A stretch of DNA of 21,650 nt, from the IMG/VR virus record IMGVR_UViG_3300030103_001857, positions 2,891-24,540 of that record; one strand, given 5' to 3'. Numbering within the stretch: the first letter of the stretch is position 1; each line of letters starts with the position of its first letter. Source of the stretch: a virus. The translations under genes were made by a program, and so were the position numbers. This document shows, one piece after another, positions 14,993 through 21,650 of the stretch. The notes beneath the pieces are model-generated. The model was not told the DNA's origin, did not search any database, and saw only the letters and a program-made list of their open reading frames with translations.

Positions 14993-15362
14993 GCCTGATA
15001 TATATTGGCGGATTACTAAAGCACCTTACCTCAACAAACCAGAGGCTTATGTAGATTACAGTCTACCCAAAGCTCAGCTACATTTTAAACTACAAGAAAA
15101 ACCTTATCAAGAATTTATAGCCTTACAGCTTTTGGATATCTATACCACACACAGGGCTGTCAATATTAAAGGCTATGCTTTAGAAGCTAATCCTCTACTG
15201 CCCAAACAACCTTCCTTAGAGTTGTTACTAGTTCTTAAAGGTGCTAGTAGTTATTTGATTATTAGAGATGCTTCTCCTCAACAGATAACAAATATCAATA
15301 CTCTGTATCGCTTAGTACTGCTCAACAATCTTTACGTCATGCACAAAGCAGGTGACTTATGA
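14919..15362 (+). CDS. Exported or membrane protein, DUF5658-like (147 aa)
   Basis: An N-terminal hydrophobic signal (MAKQLLLLLMAVVTLPLLSS) is followed by an extended region. A block then appears at about 69-103, LQLLDIYTTHRAVNIKGYAL followed by EANPLL and, after a short gap, LLLVLKGASSYLI. The D-x-x-TT...G...EANPLL arrangement is that of small DUF5658-type membrane proteins of unknown function; the match is from memory and moderate. It sits between the FecR protein and the CHASE2 cyclase, overlapping the first by 74 bases and the second by ATGA. It may be a membrane partner of the sensor. Confidence 0.62.
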   Translation: MAKQLLLLLMAVVTLPLLSSSLPAKPDIYWRITKAPYLNKPEAYVDYSLPKAQLHFKLQEKPYQEFIALQLLDIYTTHRAVNIKGYALEANPLLPKQPSLELLLVLKGASSYLIIRDASPQQITNINTLYRLVLLNNLYVMHKAGDL

Positions 15363-17089
15363 AGTGGGCGAGTTTACTTTTATTTCTACTAACACTACCT
15401 CTAGTCTTTAATGCTCCGCCTCTGGAGATACTAAGACTCAAAACCTTTGATGCCCTTGTCAAGACTCCAGAGCCTACTGGTTACTTTACTATCCTCAACA
15501 TTGATGAAGAGTTTATAGACCAGCAAGGTGGTTACCCTTTACCTCGTCAAACCTTAGCAGACATACACCTTAAGTTATTACAACAAGGAGCATTAGGTGT
15601 TGGTTGGACAATACTCTTTCCTCATCCTGATAGACTAGGAGGCGATGAAGCCTTTGCTGAGATGCTTGGTCTAGCTCCTAGTGTCATAGCAATGCCCGAA
15701 GTAAACAATAATAAATACCCACAGACACACGGCACAGTTATTTTAGGACCTGATGTTAGTTTAGTACATGCTTCAGGGTTTTTAGAAAACATCCAAGTCT
15801 TAAAAGACTCTGCAGCTCAAGGAGCTGTGTCAGTGCCGGTTGATATAGATAACCTAGTTAGACAGATACCTCTTATCCAACAAACTCCAGATGGTTGGGT
15901 AGCTTCTTTCGGTACAGAAGTTCTTAAGATACTAGGCGGTGGTAATACTTATCAAATCAAAACTAATGAGAACGGTATAGAGATGATAAGAGTAAAAGGT
16001 ATACCACCTATCCCAACAGACTCGACAGGTAAGAAATGGATTAGTTGGGTCGAAACACCAGAGACTAACCTAACTGAAATGGATGTAAAGGGTAAGTTTG
16101 TCTTTGTTGGTTTTACTGCTGCTGGAATACAGAGACAACTAGCAACTCCTGTAGGCCTATTAGAGCCACATAAAATCCAAGCAGCTCTAGCTGAGTCTAT
16201 TTTACTAGAGACACCCAACATACCGGACTATCGTTTGTTTGCCGAACTAAGTATCTTAGTAGTAGCTGGTTTACTAGTGGCTATCTTAACTGGTTTCTTA
16301 GGTATTACTACAGGCTTAGTCTCAGCCTTAACTATTTTTGGTGGGGTAGCTTATCTTGGTTGGTCTTTTATACAGCAGAATCTTTTAATAGATGTTACAT
16401 GGACTCTAATAAGTTTGTTTCTGATTGCTGCTCAACAGTTCTATCTAAACTTTAGAACTCAGTTTAAACTTAGACAACAAATCAAGAAGCAGTTCTCTAC
16501 TTATCTTGACCCTCGACAAGTGGCTAGACTACAAAAGAATCCAGAGTTATTAAGATTAGGTGGTGAAAGAAGAAACTGTACGATAATGTTTACAGATGTC
16601 AGAGGTTTTACTTCTATGTCAGAGAAACTAGAACCAGAAGAAGTTATTGAGATAATGAACAAAGCTTTAACTATTCAAGCAGATGCGGTCAAAGCTAATG
16701 AAGGGATGGTAGATAAATATATTGGCGATGCCATGATGGCAGTTTGGAATGCTCCAGTAGATGTTGAGGACCATGAACAGAAAGCTATTAAGACAGCCCT
16801 TCAAATACGACACGCAATGCAAGAAGCACAGTTAGATATTGAAATTGGTATTGGAATAAATTCTGGAGAAGTTGTTGCAGGAAATATGGGAAGTGCATCT
16901 CGTTTTGAATATAGTGTATTAGGCGATGCTTGTAATCTAGCAGCTCGATTAGAGTCTTCATGTAAAACAGTAGGTAAAAATTTAGTTATAGGTGAGGCAA
17001 CCATCAGCAAATATGAGGGTGAAGTAACAGAGTTAGAGTCTATTCTTGTCAAAGGTAAGGAAAAACCAGTAAAAATCTACACAATATAG
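15359..17089 (+). CDS. CHASE2-domain class III adenylate/guanylate cyclase
   Basis: The 576-aa sensor enzyme makes cAMP or cGMP. Order: N-terminal membrane segment (about 3-18); CHASE2 extracytoplasmic domain (about 20-285) with the typical FDALVKTPEPTGYFTILNID, PLPRQTLADIHLKLLQQGAL and FPHPDR pattern; three membrane segments (about 293-313, 316-338, 341-363); a linker helix; and a class III cyclase domain (about 400-576). The catalytic set is complete: metal Asp413 (FTDVRGFTSM) and Asp457, base-selecting Lys453 (DKYIGDAMM) and Ser519 (YSVLGDACN), and transition-state Asn526 and Arg530 (NLAARLES). Ser519 sits where class IIIb enzymes usually have Thr, which favours ATP, but a direct assay would be needed to fix the substrate. 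Hand-counted GC falls from roughly 37-47% in the CHASE2 part to about 32-33% in the cyclase part, suggesting a mosaic origin. It is the last gene of the cassette and of the plus-strand block. Confidence 0.92.
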   Translation: MKWASLLLFLLTLPLVFNAPPLEILRLKTFDALVKTPEPTGYFTILNIDEEFIDQQGGYPLPRQTLADIHLKLLQQGALGVGWTILFPHPDRLGGDEAFAEMLGLAPSVIAMPEVNNNKYPQTHGTVILGPDVSLVHASGFLENIQVLKDSAAQGAVSVPVDIDNLVRQIPLIQQTPDGWVASFGTEVLKILGGGNTYQIKTNENGIEMIRVKGIPPIPTDSTGKKWISWVETPETNLTEMDVKGKFVFVGFTAAGIQRQLATPVGLLEPHKIQAALAESILLETPNIPDYRLFAELSILVVAGLLVAILTGFLGITTGLVSALTIFGGVAYLGWSFIQQNLLIDVTWTLISLFLIAAQQFYLNFRTQFKLRQQIKKQFSTYLDPRQVARLQKNPELLRLGGERRNCTIMFTDVRGFTSMSEKLEPEEVIEIMNKALTIQADAVKANEGMVDKYIGDAMMAVWNAPVDVEDHEQKAIKTALQIRHAMQEAQLDIEIGIGINSGEVVAGNMGSASRFEYSVLGDACNLAARLESSCKTVGKNLVIGEATISKYEGEVTELESILVKGKEKPVKIYTI

Positions 17090-17097
17090 GCTAAATG

Positions 17098-17211
17098 CTG
17101 TGAGAGCCACAGATATCGCTTCTAAGCAATTTTGTTAGATTTTGGACGTATAGTATTACTTGAATGTCTTACGTTCTATACAAGCGATTCTGTGAGGTCA
17201 TTTTTTCACAG
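17098..17211. other. Convergent intergenic region with nested inverted repeats
   Basis: This is the gap between the end of the cyclase gene and the end of the minus-strand block; I find no ORF or tRNA in it. Inverted repeats seen: CTGTG/CACAG (17098-17102 and 17108-17112), ATCGCTT/AAGCGAT (17115-17121 and 17182-17188), GTATAG/CTATAC (17148-17153 and 17076-17081 or, within the region, 17176-17181), and CTGTGA/TCACAG (17190-17195 and 17206-17211). CTGTGA at 17098 can also pair with TCACAG at 17206, which would close the whole region into one long structure. A bidirectional transcription end or a structured RNA is possible. Confidence 0.5.
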
Positions 17212-17212
17212 A
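17189..17212 (+). terminator. Candidate terminator after the cyclase gene
   Basis: TCTGTGA (17189-17195) and TCACAGA (17206-17212) form a 7-bp stem around a T-rich 10-base loop. TTTAGTTTTTC follows on the plus strand. The stem is short and only moderately GC-rich, so it is a weak intrinsic terminator at best. On the minus strand no T run follows it. Confidence 0.4.
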
Positions 17213-17213
17213 T

Positions 17214-17432
17214 TTAGTTTTTCAGGGCATTAACTTCTTTTTCTAGAAATCTATGTAGAGGTTCGAGTTTAACTTTACCATTCCTAACAATACTCTTAAT
17301 AATTTCTCTTTCATGTAGAGGAAAGATAACATCAATCTTGTTTTCAGGTAACATGCTAAGCTCTGTTACTACTTTATTTTCTCTAGTTAATAAAACTTTA
17401 AAGCTAATTAAGTTTGCTTCTTTATTATTCAT
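17214..17432 (-). CDS. Small protein at the end of the nucleotide-metabolism block (72 aa)
   Basis: A charged soluble protein starting MNNKEANLISFKVLLTRENK and ending EKEVNALKN. It contains a stretch HEREIIKSIVRNGKVKLEPL that looks like a small DNA/RNA-binding or regulatory fold, but I recognise no family. Its start overlaps the nrdB stop by 8 bases, which supports co-translation with the reductase. It is the last gene of the minus-strand operon, ending 2 bases from the candidate hairpin. Confidence 0.6.
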   Translation of the reverse strand: MNNKEANLISFKVLLTRENKVVTELSMLPENKIDVIFPLHEREIIKSIVRNGKVKLEPLHRFLEKEVNALKN

Positions 17433-18408
17433 TTATATTTTCTAAGTTACTAAAGGTAACTTTATCTTGTCTACCTCTTAAACCAGCTTTCATATAAGAA
17501 GTGGCTCGGCCTTCAAAGAAGTTCTGATGTTCAACACCCATAACTTCATCTAACCAAGTAAGAGGATTTTCTTTTTGATTGTAATTAGTTTTAAGACCTA
17601 ATTGTAAAAGTCTTCTATCTGCAATGTAACGATTGTATTTATACATATCTTCTTTTGTTAGACCTTGGATGTTACCCATCTCAAAAACTAAGTCTAAGAA
17701 TTTATCTTCTAACTCAACCATCTGTCTGCAGATATCATATATTTCTTTTTTAAATTCATCTGTCCAGATATCTATGTTCTCTTGAATGAATTGTCTAAAC
17801 AGTTTAGTCATAGCTTCGACATGCATAGACTCATCACGAATAGAATAAGTTACTATCTGTCCCATACCTTTCATCTTACCGAACCTTGGAAAGTTTAATA
17901 AGATTGCAAAGCTACTGAATAATTGTAACCCTTCGGTAAAGGCTGAGTAGACTGCTAAGGTTTTAGCTATACTTCTTTTATCTTGTCTGGTAGTTTTAAT
18001 ATCATTAATGTATTCATGCTTGTCGGACATCTCTTCATACTCAGCAAAAGCTTTGTATTCATTATCAGGCATACCAACAGTATCAAGTAGCAAACTGTAA
18101 GCATGTTGATGGATAGACTCCATGTTTGCAAATGAACCCATCATCATACGGGCTTCTGGCTTTCTAAATATTCTCATGTATCTATCAATATACCCAGCAC
18201 CAACATCAACATCTGATTGAGTAAACAATCTAAAGATTTGTGTTAGTAAATTCTTTTCCACATCCGAAAGGTCTTGCCAGTCTTTAACATCTGTATGTAG
18301 TGGCACGGACTCCGGCATCCAATGCATTTGATTCTGTAGGACGTAATAATCAAACATCCACGCATCATCAAACGGTTTATAGTATTCTCTATTATTTAGT
18401 AAACTCAT
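17425..18408 (-). CDS. nrdB: Class I ribonucleotide reductase, small (beta, R2) subunit
   Basis: The protein (327 aa) carries the di-iron site and tyrosyl radical that start each catalytic cycle of NrdA. The ligands all align with E. coli NrdB at the same spacings: Asp66, Glu97, His100, Glu159, Glu193 and His196. The radical tyrosine is Tyr104 (NMESIHQHAYSLLLD). The radical-carrying form is therefore class I with Tyr, not the Phe-substituted Mn/Fe type. The C-terminal tail (RATSYMKAGLRG, including Tyr305) is the expected contact with the alpha subunit. It is separated from nrdA by three small genes, all overlapping. The product supplies dNTPs for phage replication. Confidence 0.95.
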   Translation of the reverse strand: MSLLNNREYYKPFDDAWMFDYYVLQNQMHWMPESVPLHTDVKDWQDLSDVEKNLLTQIFRLFTQSDVDVGAGYIDRYMRIFRKPEARMMMGSFANMESIHQHAYSLLLDTVGMPDNEYKAFAEYEEMSDKHEYINDIKTTRQDKRSIAKTLAVYSAFTEGLQLFSSFAILLNFPRFGKMKGMGQIVTYSIRDESMHVEAMTKLFRQFIQENIDIWTDEFKKEIYDICRQMVELEDKFLDLVFEMGNIQGLTKEDMYKYNRYIADRRLLQLGLKTNYNQKENPLTWLDEVMGVEHQNFFEGRATSYMKAGLRGRQDKVTFSNLENINE

Positions 18409-18604
18409 AATCTAACTCCCTTAAAATTTTAATGTACTCTTGTGCTTCCGCATATTCTTTAAATAACTTATCAATAGTCTCAACCGTATTAGGATGGTCG
18501 GCTACTGCGATTGGATTGCTAAGATACAAACTTAGGTTAGTCTTAGCTATTTTTTGTTGTGCTGAGTATTTTTCATACAAAGCTTCAAATAATTCATTAT
18601 TCAT
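18392..18604 (-). CDS. Small helical protein between nrdA and nrdB (70 aa)
   Basis: The sequence starts MNNELFEALYEKYSAQQKIA and contains a short SNPIAVADHPNTVETIDKLF motif between two helices. Small proteins with this layout occur in many phages near ribonucleotide reductase genes, but the function is unknown to me. It overlaps the 71-aa gene by 8 bases and nrdB by 17, so it is part of the reductase operon. Confidence 0.68.
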   Translation of the reverse strand: MNNELFEALYEKYSAQQKIAKTNLSLYLSNPIAVADHPNTVETIDKLFKEYAEAQEYIKILRELDYEFTK

Positions 18605-18812
18605 TTTCTAATTTCTTAGCTCCTTTTTTCATTTCAGCCCAAACAGTTATGGGTAATTTAATGTTCTTATTAAATAATCTAAGGTAAGCATACTTAGTTT
18701 TTTCTGCTACCTCTACTACTTTATAACCAGACTTGACATGAGGATGTTCATAGCCAGTAAAATAAACTTGATATTTATTATCACTGATTCTTCTTTTATC
18801 AAACATAGTCAT
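18597..18812 (-). CDS. Small basic protein in the reductase operon (71 aa)
   Basis: A Lys- and Tyr-rich protein starting MTMFDKRRISDNKYQVYFTG, with a beta-like middle (GYKVVEVAEKTKYAYLRL) and a Lys-rich end. No family was recognised. It overlaps the 50-aa gene upstream by ATGA and the 70-aa gene downstream by 8 bases. The context suggests expression with the reductase, without saying what it does. Confidence 0.6.
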   Translation of the reverse strand: MTMFDKRRISDNKYQVYFTGYEHPHVKSGYKVVEVAEKTKYAYLRLFNKNIKLPITVWAEMKKGAKKLENE

Positions 18813-18961
18813 CTGCCTTGGCCTTTATACTTTTTAAAACTTCTGCGTTTGTGTTTGTTCATCGTAGCTGTTGCTAAATTACCTTGACCTTGAGAAGTCT
18901 TCTTACCTCTGACACCAGTAACAGGGACATGGTTTTTAGTTGAAGCCCATCTAGTTGCCAT
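18809..18961 (-). CDS. Very small basic protein with RGKKTSQG motif (50 aa)
   Basis: The start codon shares one base with the nrdA stop (TAATG), and the stop overlaps the next start by ATGA. The sequence begins MATRWASTKNHVPVTGVRGK, then has KTSQGQGNLATATMNKHKRR and ends FKKYKGQGR. This basic pattern (VTGVRGKKTSQG and MNKHKRRSFKKYKGQG) is one I recall from other marine phages close to nrdA. Its function is not known to me; a nucleic-acid-binding peptide is a reasonable guess from its charge. Confidence 0.68.
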   Translation of the reverse strand: MATRWASTKNHVPVTGVRGKKTSQGQGNLATATMNKHKRRSFKKYKGQGR

Positions 18962-20850
18962 TAACCCTCACAAGCTATACAACCCTCATCAAGTTTGATA
19001 CGAGGTATTTTAACATTTACATTCTCTGCATTTCTAGCAGCATTAGACCTAAAGTAATATAAAGACTTAAGCTTACAAGCTCCATACCAATGCACATCAT
19101 TAACATACTGCATGTAATCATCGTGAACCTCTTGAGGCTCAGTAGCTTTAGGTAAAATAAAGAATAAGTTTACTGACTGCGACTGACAAATAAAGTCTTG
19201 TCTTTTGTAAGCATGTTCTACTATCCAAATCTGATTTATCTCATTGGCCGTTTTAAATAGTTCTTTCTCTTCAGCTGTCAGGATATCTAAGTTTTGTACT
19301 GACCCATCATAACCAGCTATCTCTTTCCATAGCTCAGTTAGCTTCTTACCTTTCAAGCCTTTAGATTTTAAAAGCTTTTCTAAGTATTTATTTTTTACTT
19401 GGTAACTACCCGAAAGAGTTTTGTGTGTATAAACATTAGCCCTGTACGGCTCAATCGAAGGAGATGTTCCACCACAAATAATACTAGAAGAGGCATTAGG
19501 AGCAACAGCGAGAAGGTGAGCATTCCGAAGCCCACTACCAGAGATATCAGGAGCCTCTCCCCGTGACTCAGCAAGTCCTTGAGAAGCCTCCACAGCTTTT
19601 GTCTTGATATATTTAAATGCTTTGTGATTGAAGCTAGTAGCATACATACTTTCAAAAGGTATTTGTTTAGATTGAAGGTAAGCATGGAACCCCATTGCTC
19701 CCAAACCAATCGACCTTTCTCTATAAGCTGAGTAAGTTGCTTTAGTAAAACCTTCTTTCCCTTCTTTAATGTGTTTGGTAAATCTTTTAAAGTTAGCATT
19801 GTATTCTCCTAATTGTGTAGTGTCGACAGCATTATCAATAAAGTGCTGTAAGACATTGTCTAGCATGGTAACTAAATCATTAATAAAATTTTTATTCTTA
19901 GACCACTTATCAAAGTGTTCTAAATTAACTGAGGATAAACAACAAACAGCTGTTCTTTCTTCGTTAGTTGGTAAAGTAATCTCAGAACATAAATTACTCT
20001 GCCTAATAGATAGGCCTAAGTCTTTTTGTTTTTGTGGTAAAGCTTTGTTACAAGTATCTATATTGACAATGTAAGGCTCTCCGGTTTCTGCTCTAGCATT
20101 TAATAGTTGCCACCATAAATCTCTAGCACTAATAGTTTTAATAGCTTCATTAGATTTAGGGTCTATCAATCGCCACTCTTCATCGTTCTCAACAGCTTGT
20201 AAGAATTCATTATTAATGTTTACTCCGTTGTGTAGGTTTAAACATTTTCTATTTATATCACCACCAGATTCTTTTCTCATGTTGATAAACTCTTCAATCT
20301 CTGGATGCCAAATGTTCATGTAAGCAGCATAGCTACCTCGTCTTGTAACACCTTGATTAAAGGCTAACATCTGAGAGTCTACGACATGCATAAAGGGTAT
20401 CGAACCAGTAGACTTACTACCGTGAGCAGTAGATACCCCGTTACTACGCACATCTCCCCAATATCCACCAATGCCTCCACCCGAACTAGCCAACCATATA
20501 TTTTCATCATAATGAGATGAGAGACCAGTTCTACTGTCAGGAACATAATTAAGGAAACAACTAATAGGTAACCCACGACTTGTTCCCCCGTTACTAAGTA
20601 TAGGAGTGCTAAACATAAACCAACAACGGGAACTGTAATTGTAAAGTCTCTGAGCCAGTTCAAAATCTGTAACTCCTTTGAATGTTGCTCCGAAAACGGA
20701 GGCTCTTGCGAAGGCTTCTTGGGCATGTGTTTCTTCTCCTGTAAAATATCTATCTTTTAAAGTATCTAAACTAAATTTATCTAAAAGCTTTTCATTATCA
20801 TAATTAATCTTGATGCCTAAATATTCTTTTGCTCCTACTTTATCTTCCAT
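18961..20850 (-). CDS. nrdA: Class I ribonucleotide reductase, large (alpha, R1) subunit without ATP cone
   Basis: Converts ribonucleoside diphosphates to deoxy forms with NrdB. Catalytic residues can be read directly: Cys98 (LPISCF) and Cys303 (AVCCLSS) form the redox pair, Cys288 with Asn286 and Glu290 (SNLCSEITLP) make the active site, Tyr598 and Tyr599 (KSLYYFRS) relay the radical, and Cys624/Cys627 in the tail (CIACEG) regenerate the active site. At 629 aa it is shorter than E. coli NrdA (about 760). The N-terminus starts at the catalytic-barrel lead-in, with no ATP-cone domain, so it should lack dATP shut-off. That loss is usual in phages. No glutaredoxin or thioredoxin gene is visible in the window. 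Confidence 0.95.
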   Translation of the reverse strand: MEDKVGAKEYLGIKINYDNEKLLDKFSLDTLKDRYFTGEETHAQEAFARASVFGATFKGVTDFELAQRLYNYSSRCWFMFSTPILSNGGTSRGLPISCFLNYVPDSRTGLSSHYDENIWLASSGGGIGGYWGDVRSNGVSTAHGSKSTGSIPFMHVVDSQMLAFNQGVTRRGSYAAYMNIWHPEIEEFINMRKESGGDINRKCLNLHNGVNINNEFLQAVENDEEWRLIDPKSNEAIKTISARDLWWQLLNARAETGEPYIVNIDTCNKALPQKQKDLGLSIRQSNLCSEITLPTNEERTAVCCLSSVNLEHFDKWSKNKNFINDLVTMLDNVLQHFIDNAVDTTQLGEYNANFKRFTKHIKEGKEGFTKATYSAYRERSIGLGAMGFHAYLQSKQIPFESMYATSFNHKAFKYIKTKAVEASQGLAESRGEAPDISGSGLRNAHLLAVAPNASSSIICGGTSPSIEPYRANVYTHKTLSGSYQVKNKYLEKLLKSKGLKGKKLTELWKEIAGYDGSVQNLDILTAEEKELFKTANEINQIWIVEHAYKRQDFICQSQSVNLFFILPKATEPQEVHDDYMQYVNDVHWYGACKLKSLYYFRSNAARNAENVNVKIPRIKLDEGCIACEG

Positions 20851-21109
20851 TGTTGTCCTCTACATATAAACCGATAATCCCATAATGTATTATCTTAAGT
20901 AGTTCTTTTTTCTTTTCATCTTTCTTACCACACCTCATAGCATACTTCATAATATTACCAATGCTAAAACCTTCACCATGTCCGGCATCTATAATCATAT
21001 CAGTAGCTTGATACTTACCTTGTGAGTAGTGTTGGTCGTAAGTAGAATCAATATAAGCTTTTATTTCTTGTAAGATTTTATCTTCATTAAACTTATATTT
21101 TATGGTCAT
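20840..21109 (-). CDS. DUF3310-like small protein (89 aa)
   Basis: The C-terminal two thirds match the DUF3310 layout: a Tyr/Gln-rich N-terminus (HYSQGKYQATDMIIDAG), then GFSIGNIMKYAMRCGKK, then a helix LLKIIHYGIIGLYVEDN. DUF3310 proteins are common in phage nucleotide-metabolism clusters; a nucleotide kinase-related role has been suggested for some members but is not established. It overlaps the upstream 82-aa gene by ATGA and nrdA by 11 bases, consistent with a role near dNTP supply. Confidence 0.72.
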   Translation of the reverse strand: MTIKYKFNEDKILQEIKAYIDSTYDQHYSQGKYQATDMIIDAGHGEGFSIGNIMKYAMRCGKKDEKKKELLKIIHYGIIGLYVEDNNGR

Positions 21110-21354
21110 GTTGTTATGTCTTCTAAGGTTATGTTTGGGTTTCTCTTTACTTGTTTATAAAACCATCTTAAAGAATAAGCACTCAACATCATTTTATTAT
21201 TAGCATAAATATGAGTTTGTTCAGGTAGAAACTTATCTAAGTTCTTGGTTGTTATTTTAGTTACATCTTCTCCTTCAGGCACCATGGTCTTTAACCATTC
21301 TACTAGAAGTAACTTACTTTTTTGTCTTAATTGTTTAGCTTTCTTGCCTCTCAT
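21106..21354 (-). CDS. Small basic protein (82 aa)
   Basis: It starts MRGKKAKQLRQKSKLLLVEW and has a middle helix-turn region (TKITTKNLDKFLPEQTHIYA) and a Lys-rich C-terminal helix (SAYSLRWFYKQVKRNPNI). The MRGKKAK opening is familiar from similarly placed genes in marine phages, but I cannot name a family. It is joined to the nuclease upstream and the DUF3310 gene downstream by ATGA overlaps. Confidence 0.62.
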   Translation of the reverse strand: MRGKKAKQLRQKSKLLLVEWLKTMVPEGEDVTKITTKNLDKFLPEQTHIYANNKMMLSAYSLRWFYKQVKRNPNITLEDITT

Positions 21355-21650
21355 AATACCTCTTCTACATTAGGTTCTTTTACTACTTTTGTCAAATAAG
21401 TTAGACCTTTAGCATAAGTAAAAACACGAAGCCCTACTCCATCATTGGAGTCAGCTTTGCATTTAAATTTATAAGGACAAAAAGTACACTCTTTAGGTAA
21501 CTTCATGTTACCAGCTTTACCTTCTGGTACTTCACTAAAACAATAATCAGGAGGAGAATCTGATTTAATAATTTGTTTTACCTTATCTATTTTATCTTTT
21601 ATATTAGGTTTGTCAAGGTCTTGAGGTCTAAAAAGAGCTAATTCTCCTGT
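21351..21650 (-). CDS. PD-(D/E)XK-like exonuclease, C-terminal part (5' end outside window)
   Basis: Ninety-nine C-terminal residues are visible, ending EPNVEEVL; the gene begins beyond the right edge. A cysteine set C37, then C55-x2-C58-x5-C64 (KECTFCPYKFKC) fits the Fe-S cluster at the C-terminus of Cas4/AddB-related exonucleases found in many marine phages next to replication genes. The nuclease core itself is not in view, so the catalytic residues cannot be checked. The likely role is processing DNA ends during phage replication or host DNA breakdown. Its stop overlaps the 82-aa start by ATGA. Confidence 0.7.
   Translation of the reverse strand, partial: TGELALFRPQDLDKPNIKDKIDKVKQIIKSDSPPDYCFSEVPEGKAGNMKLPKECTFCPYKFKCKADSNDGVGLRVFTYAKGLTYLTKVVKEPNVEEVL

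Noticed and set aside
12047-17089. The cassette as a piece of host chromosome joined by misassembly
   Set aside because: The overlaps run without a break from the holin-like gene region into csgF (13-base gap with a shared ribosome binding site), and the phage-type minus-strand block follows within 125 bases, so a phage origin is simpler; read coverage could still test it.
17191-17210. A CRP-type site (TGTGA ... TCACA) close to the cyclase gene
   Set aside because: The half-sites are separated by 10 bases rather than the 6 of a CRP site, the location is downstream of both gene blocks, and the pair forms a hairpin stem.
20379-20726. A 115-aa minus-strand frame with hydrophobic stretches
   Set aside because: It lies wholly inside nrdA in another frame, while nrdA has every catalytic residue; the hydrophobic look comes from codon structure. 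The same applies to the frames at 19395-19799 (minus) and 19769-20074 (plus).

Overview
The window is almost certainly part of an AT-rich, tailed bacteriophage genome, probably short-tailed and marine and infecting a Gram-negative host. Genes are packed with 1-17 base overlaps, one side carries large virion proteins, and the other carries a class I ribonucleotide reductase block of the kind lytic phages use. No integrase, IS element, tRNA, rRNA or CRISPR array was seen. The host is not identifiable from the sequence, but the outer-membrane lipoprotein channel (CsgG) requires a host with two membranes.

Layout. (1) 3-1934, plus strand: the C-terminal part of a tail fibre, then four small proteins (coiled coil, fibre-associated, membrane-anchored, basic). 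(2) 1921-11154, plus: five large proteins (868, 255, 238, 563 and 1151 aa) that look like an internal-virion/ejection set. The 868-aa protein contains a directly readable array of 22 eleven-residue repeats. (3) 11154-12033, plus: a 49-aa protein and two small membrane proteins of holin-like character. (4) 12047-17089, plus: the unusual part, a six-gene cassette of exported or membrane proteins: CsgF, CsgG, a curlin-like repeat protein, a FecR-domain protein, a small DUF5658-like protein and a CHASE2-adenylate/guanylate cyclase with a complete catalytic set. (5) 17090-17213: a convergent intergenic region with inverted repeats. (6) 21650-17214, minus strand: C-terminus of a Fe-S type PD-(D/E)XK-like nuclease, an 82-aa protein, a DUF3310-like protein, nrdA without ATP cone, three small proteins, nrdB and a 72-aa protein.

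How it may work together. The minus-strand block supplies deoxynucleotides and DNA processing during replication; the plus-strand block builds the particle and lyses the cell. The cassette joins a curli-type secretion route (channel, coupling factor and a candidate substrate) to an envelope-sensing cAMP/cGMP module (periplasmic FecR protein plus a cyclase whose sensor domain is periplasmic). My inference is that the phage makes an amyloid-like surface material in the infected cell and/or changes host cyclic-nucleotide signalling. Three of the six genes begin inside the preceding gene, in the +1 frame, so that their signal peptides are encoded within the beta-rich C-terminus of the upstream protein. 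This is visible directly and is the most unusual architectural feature of the window.
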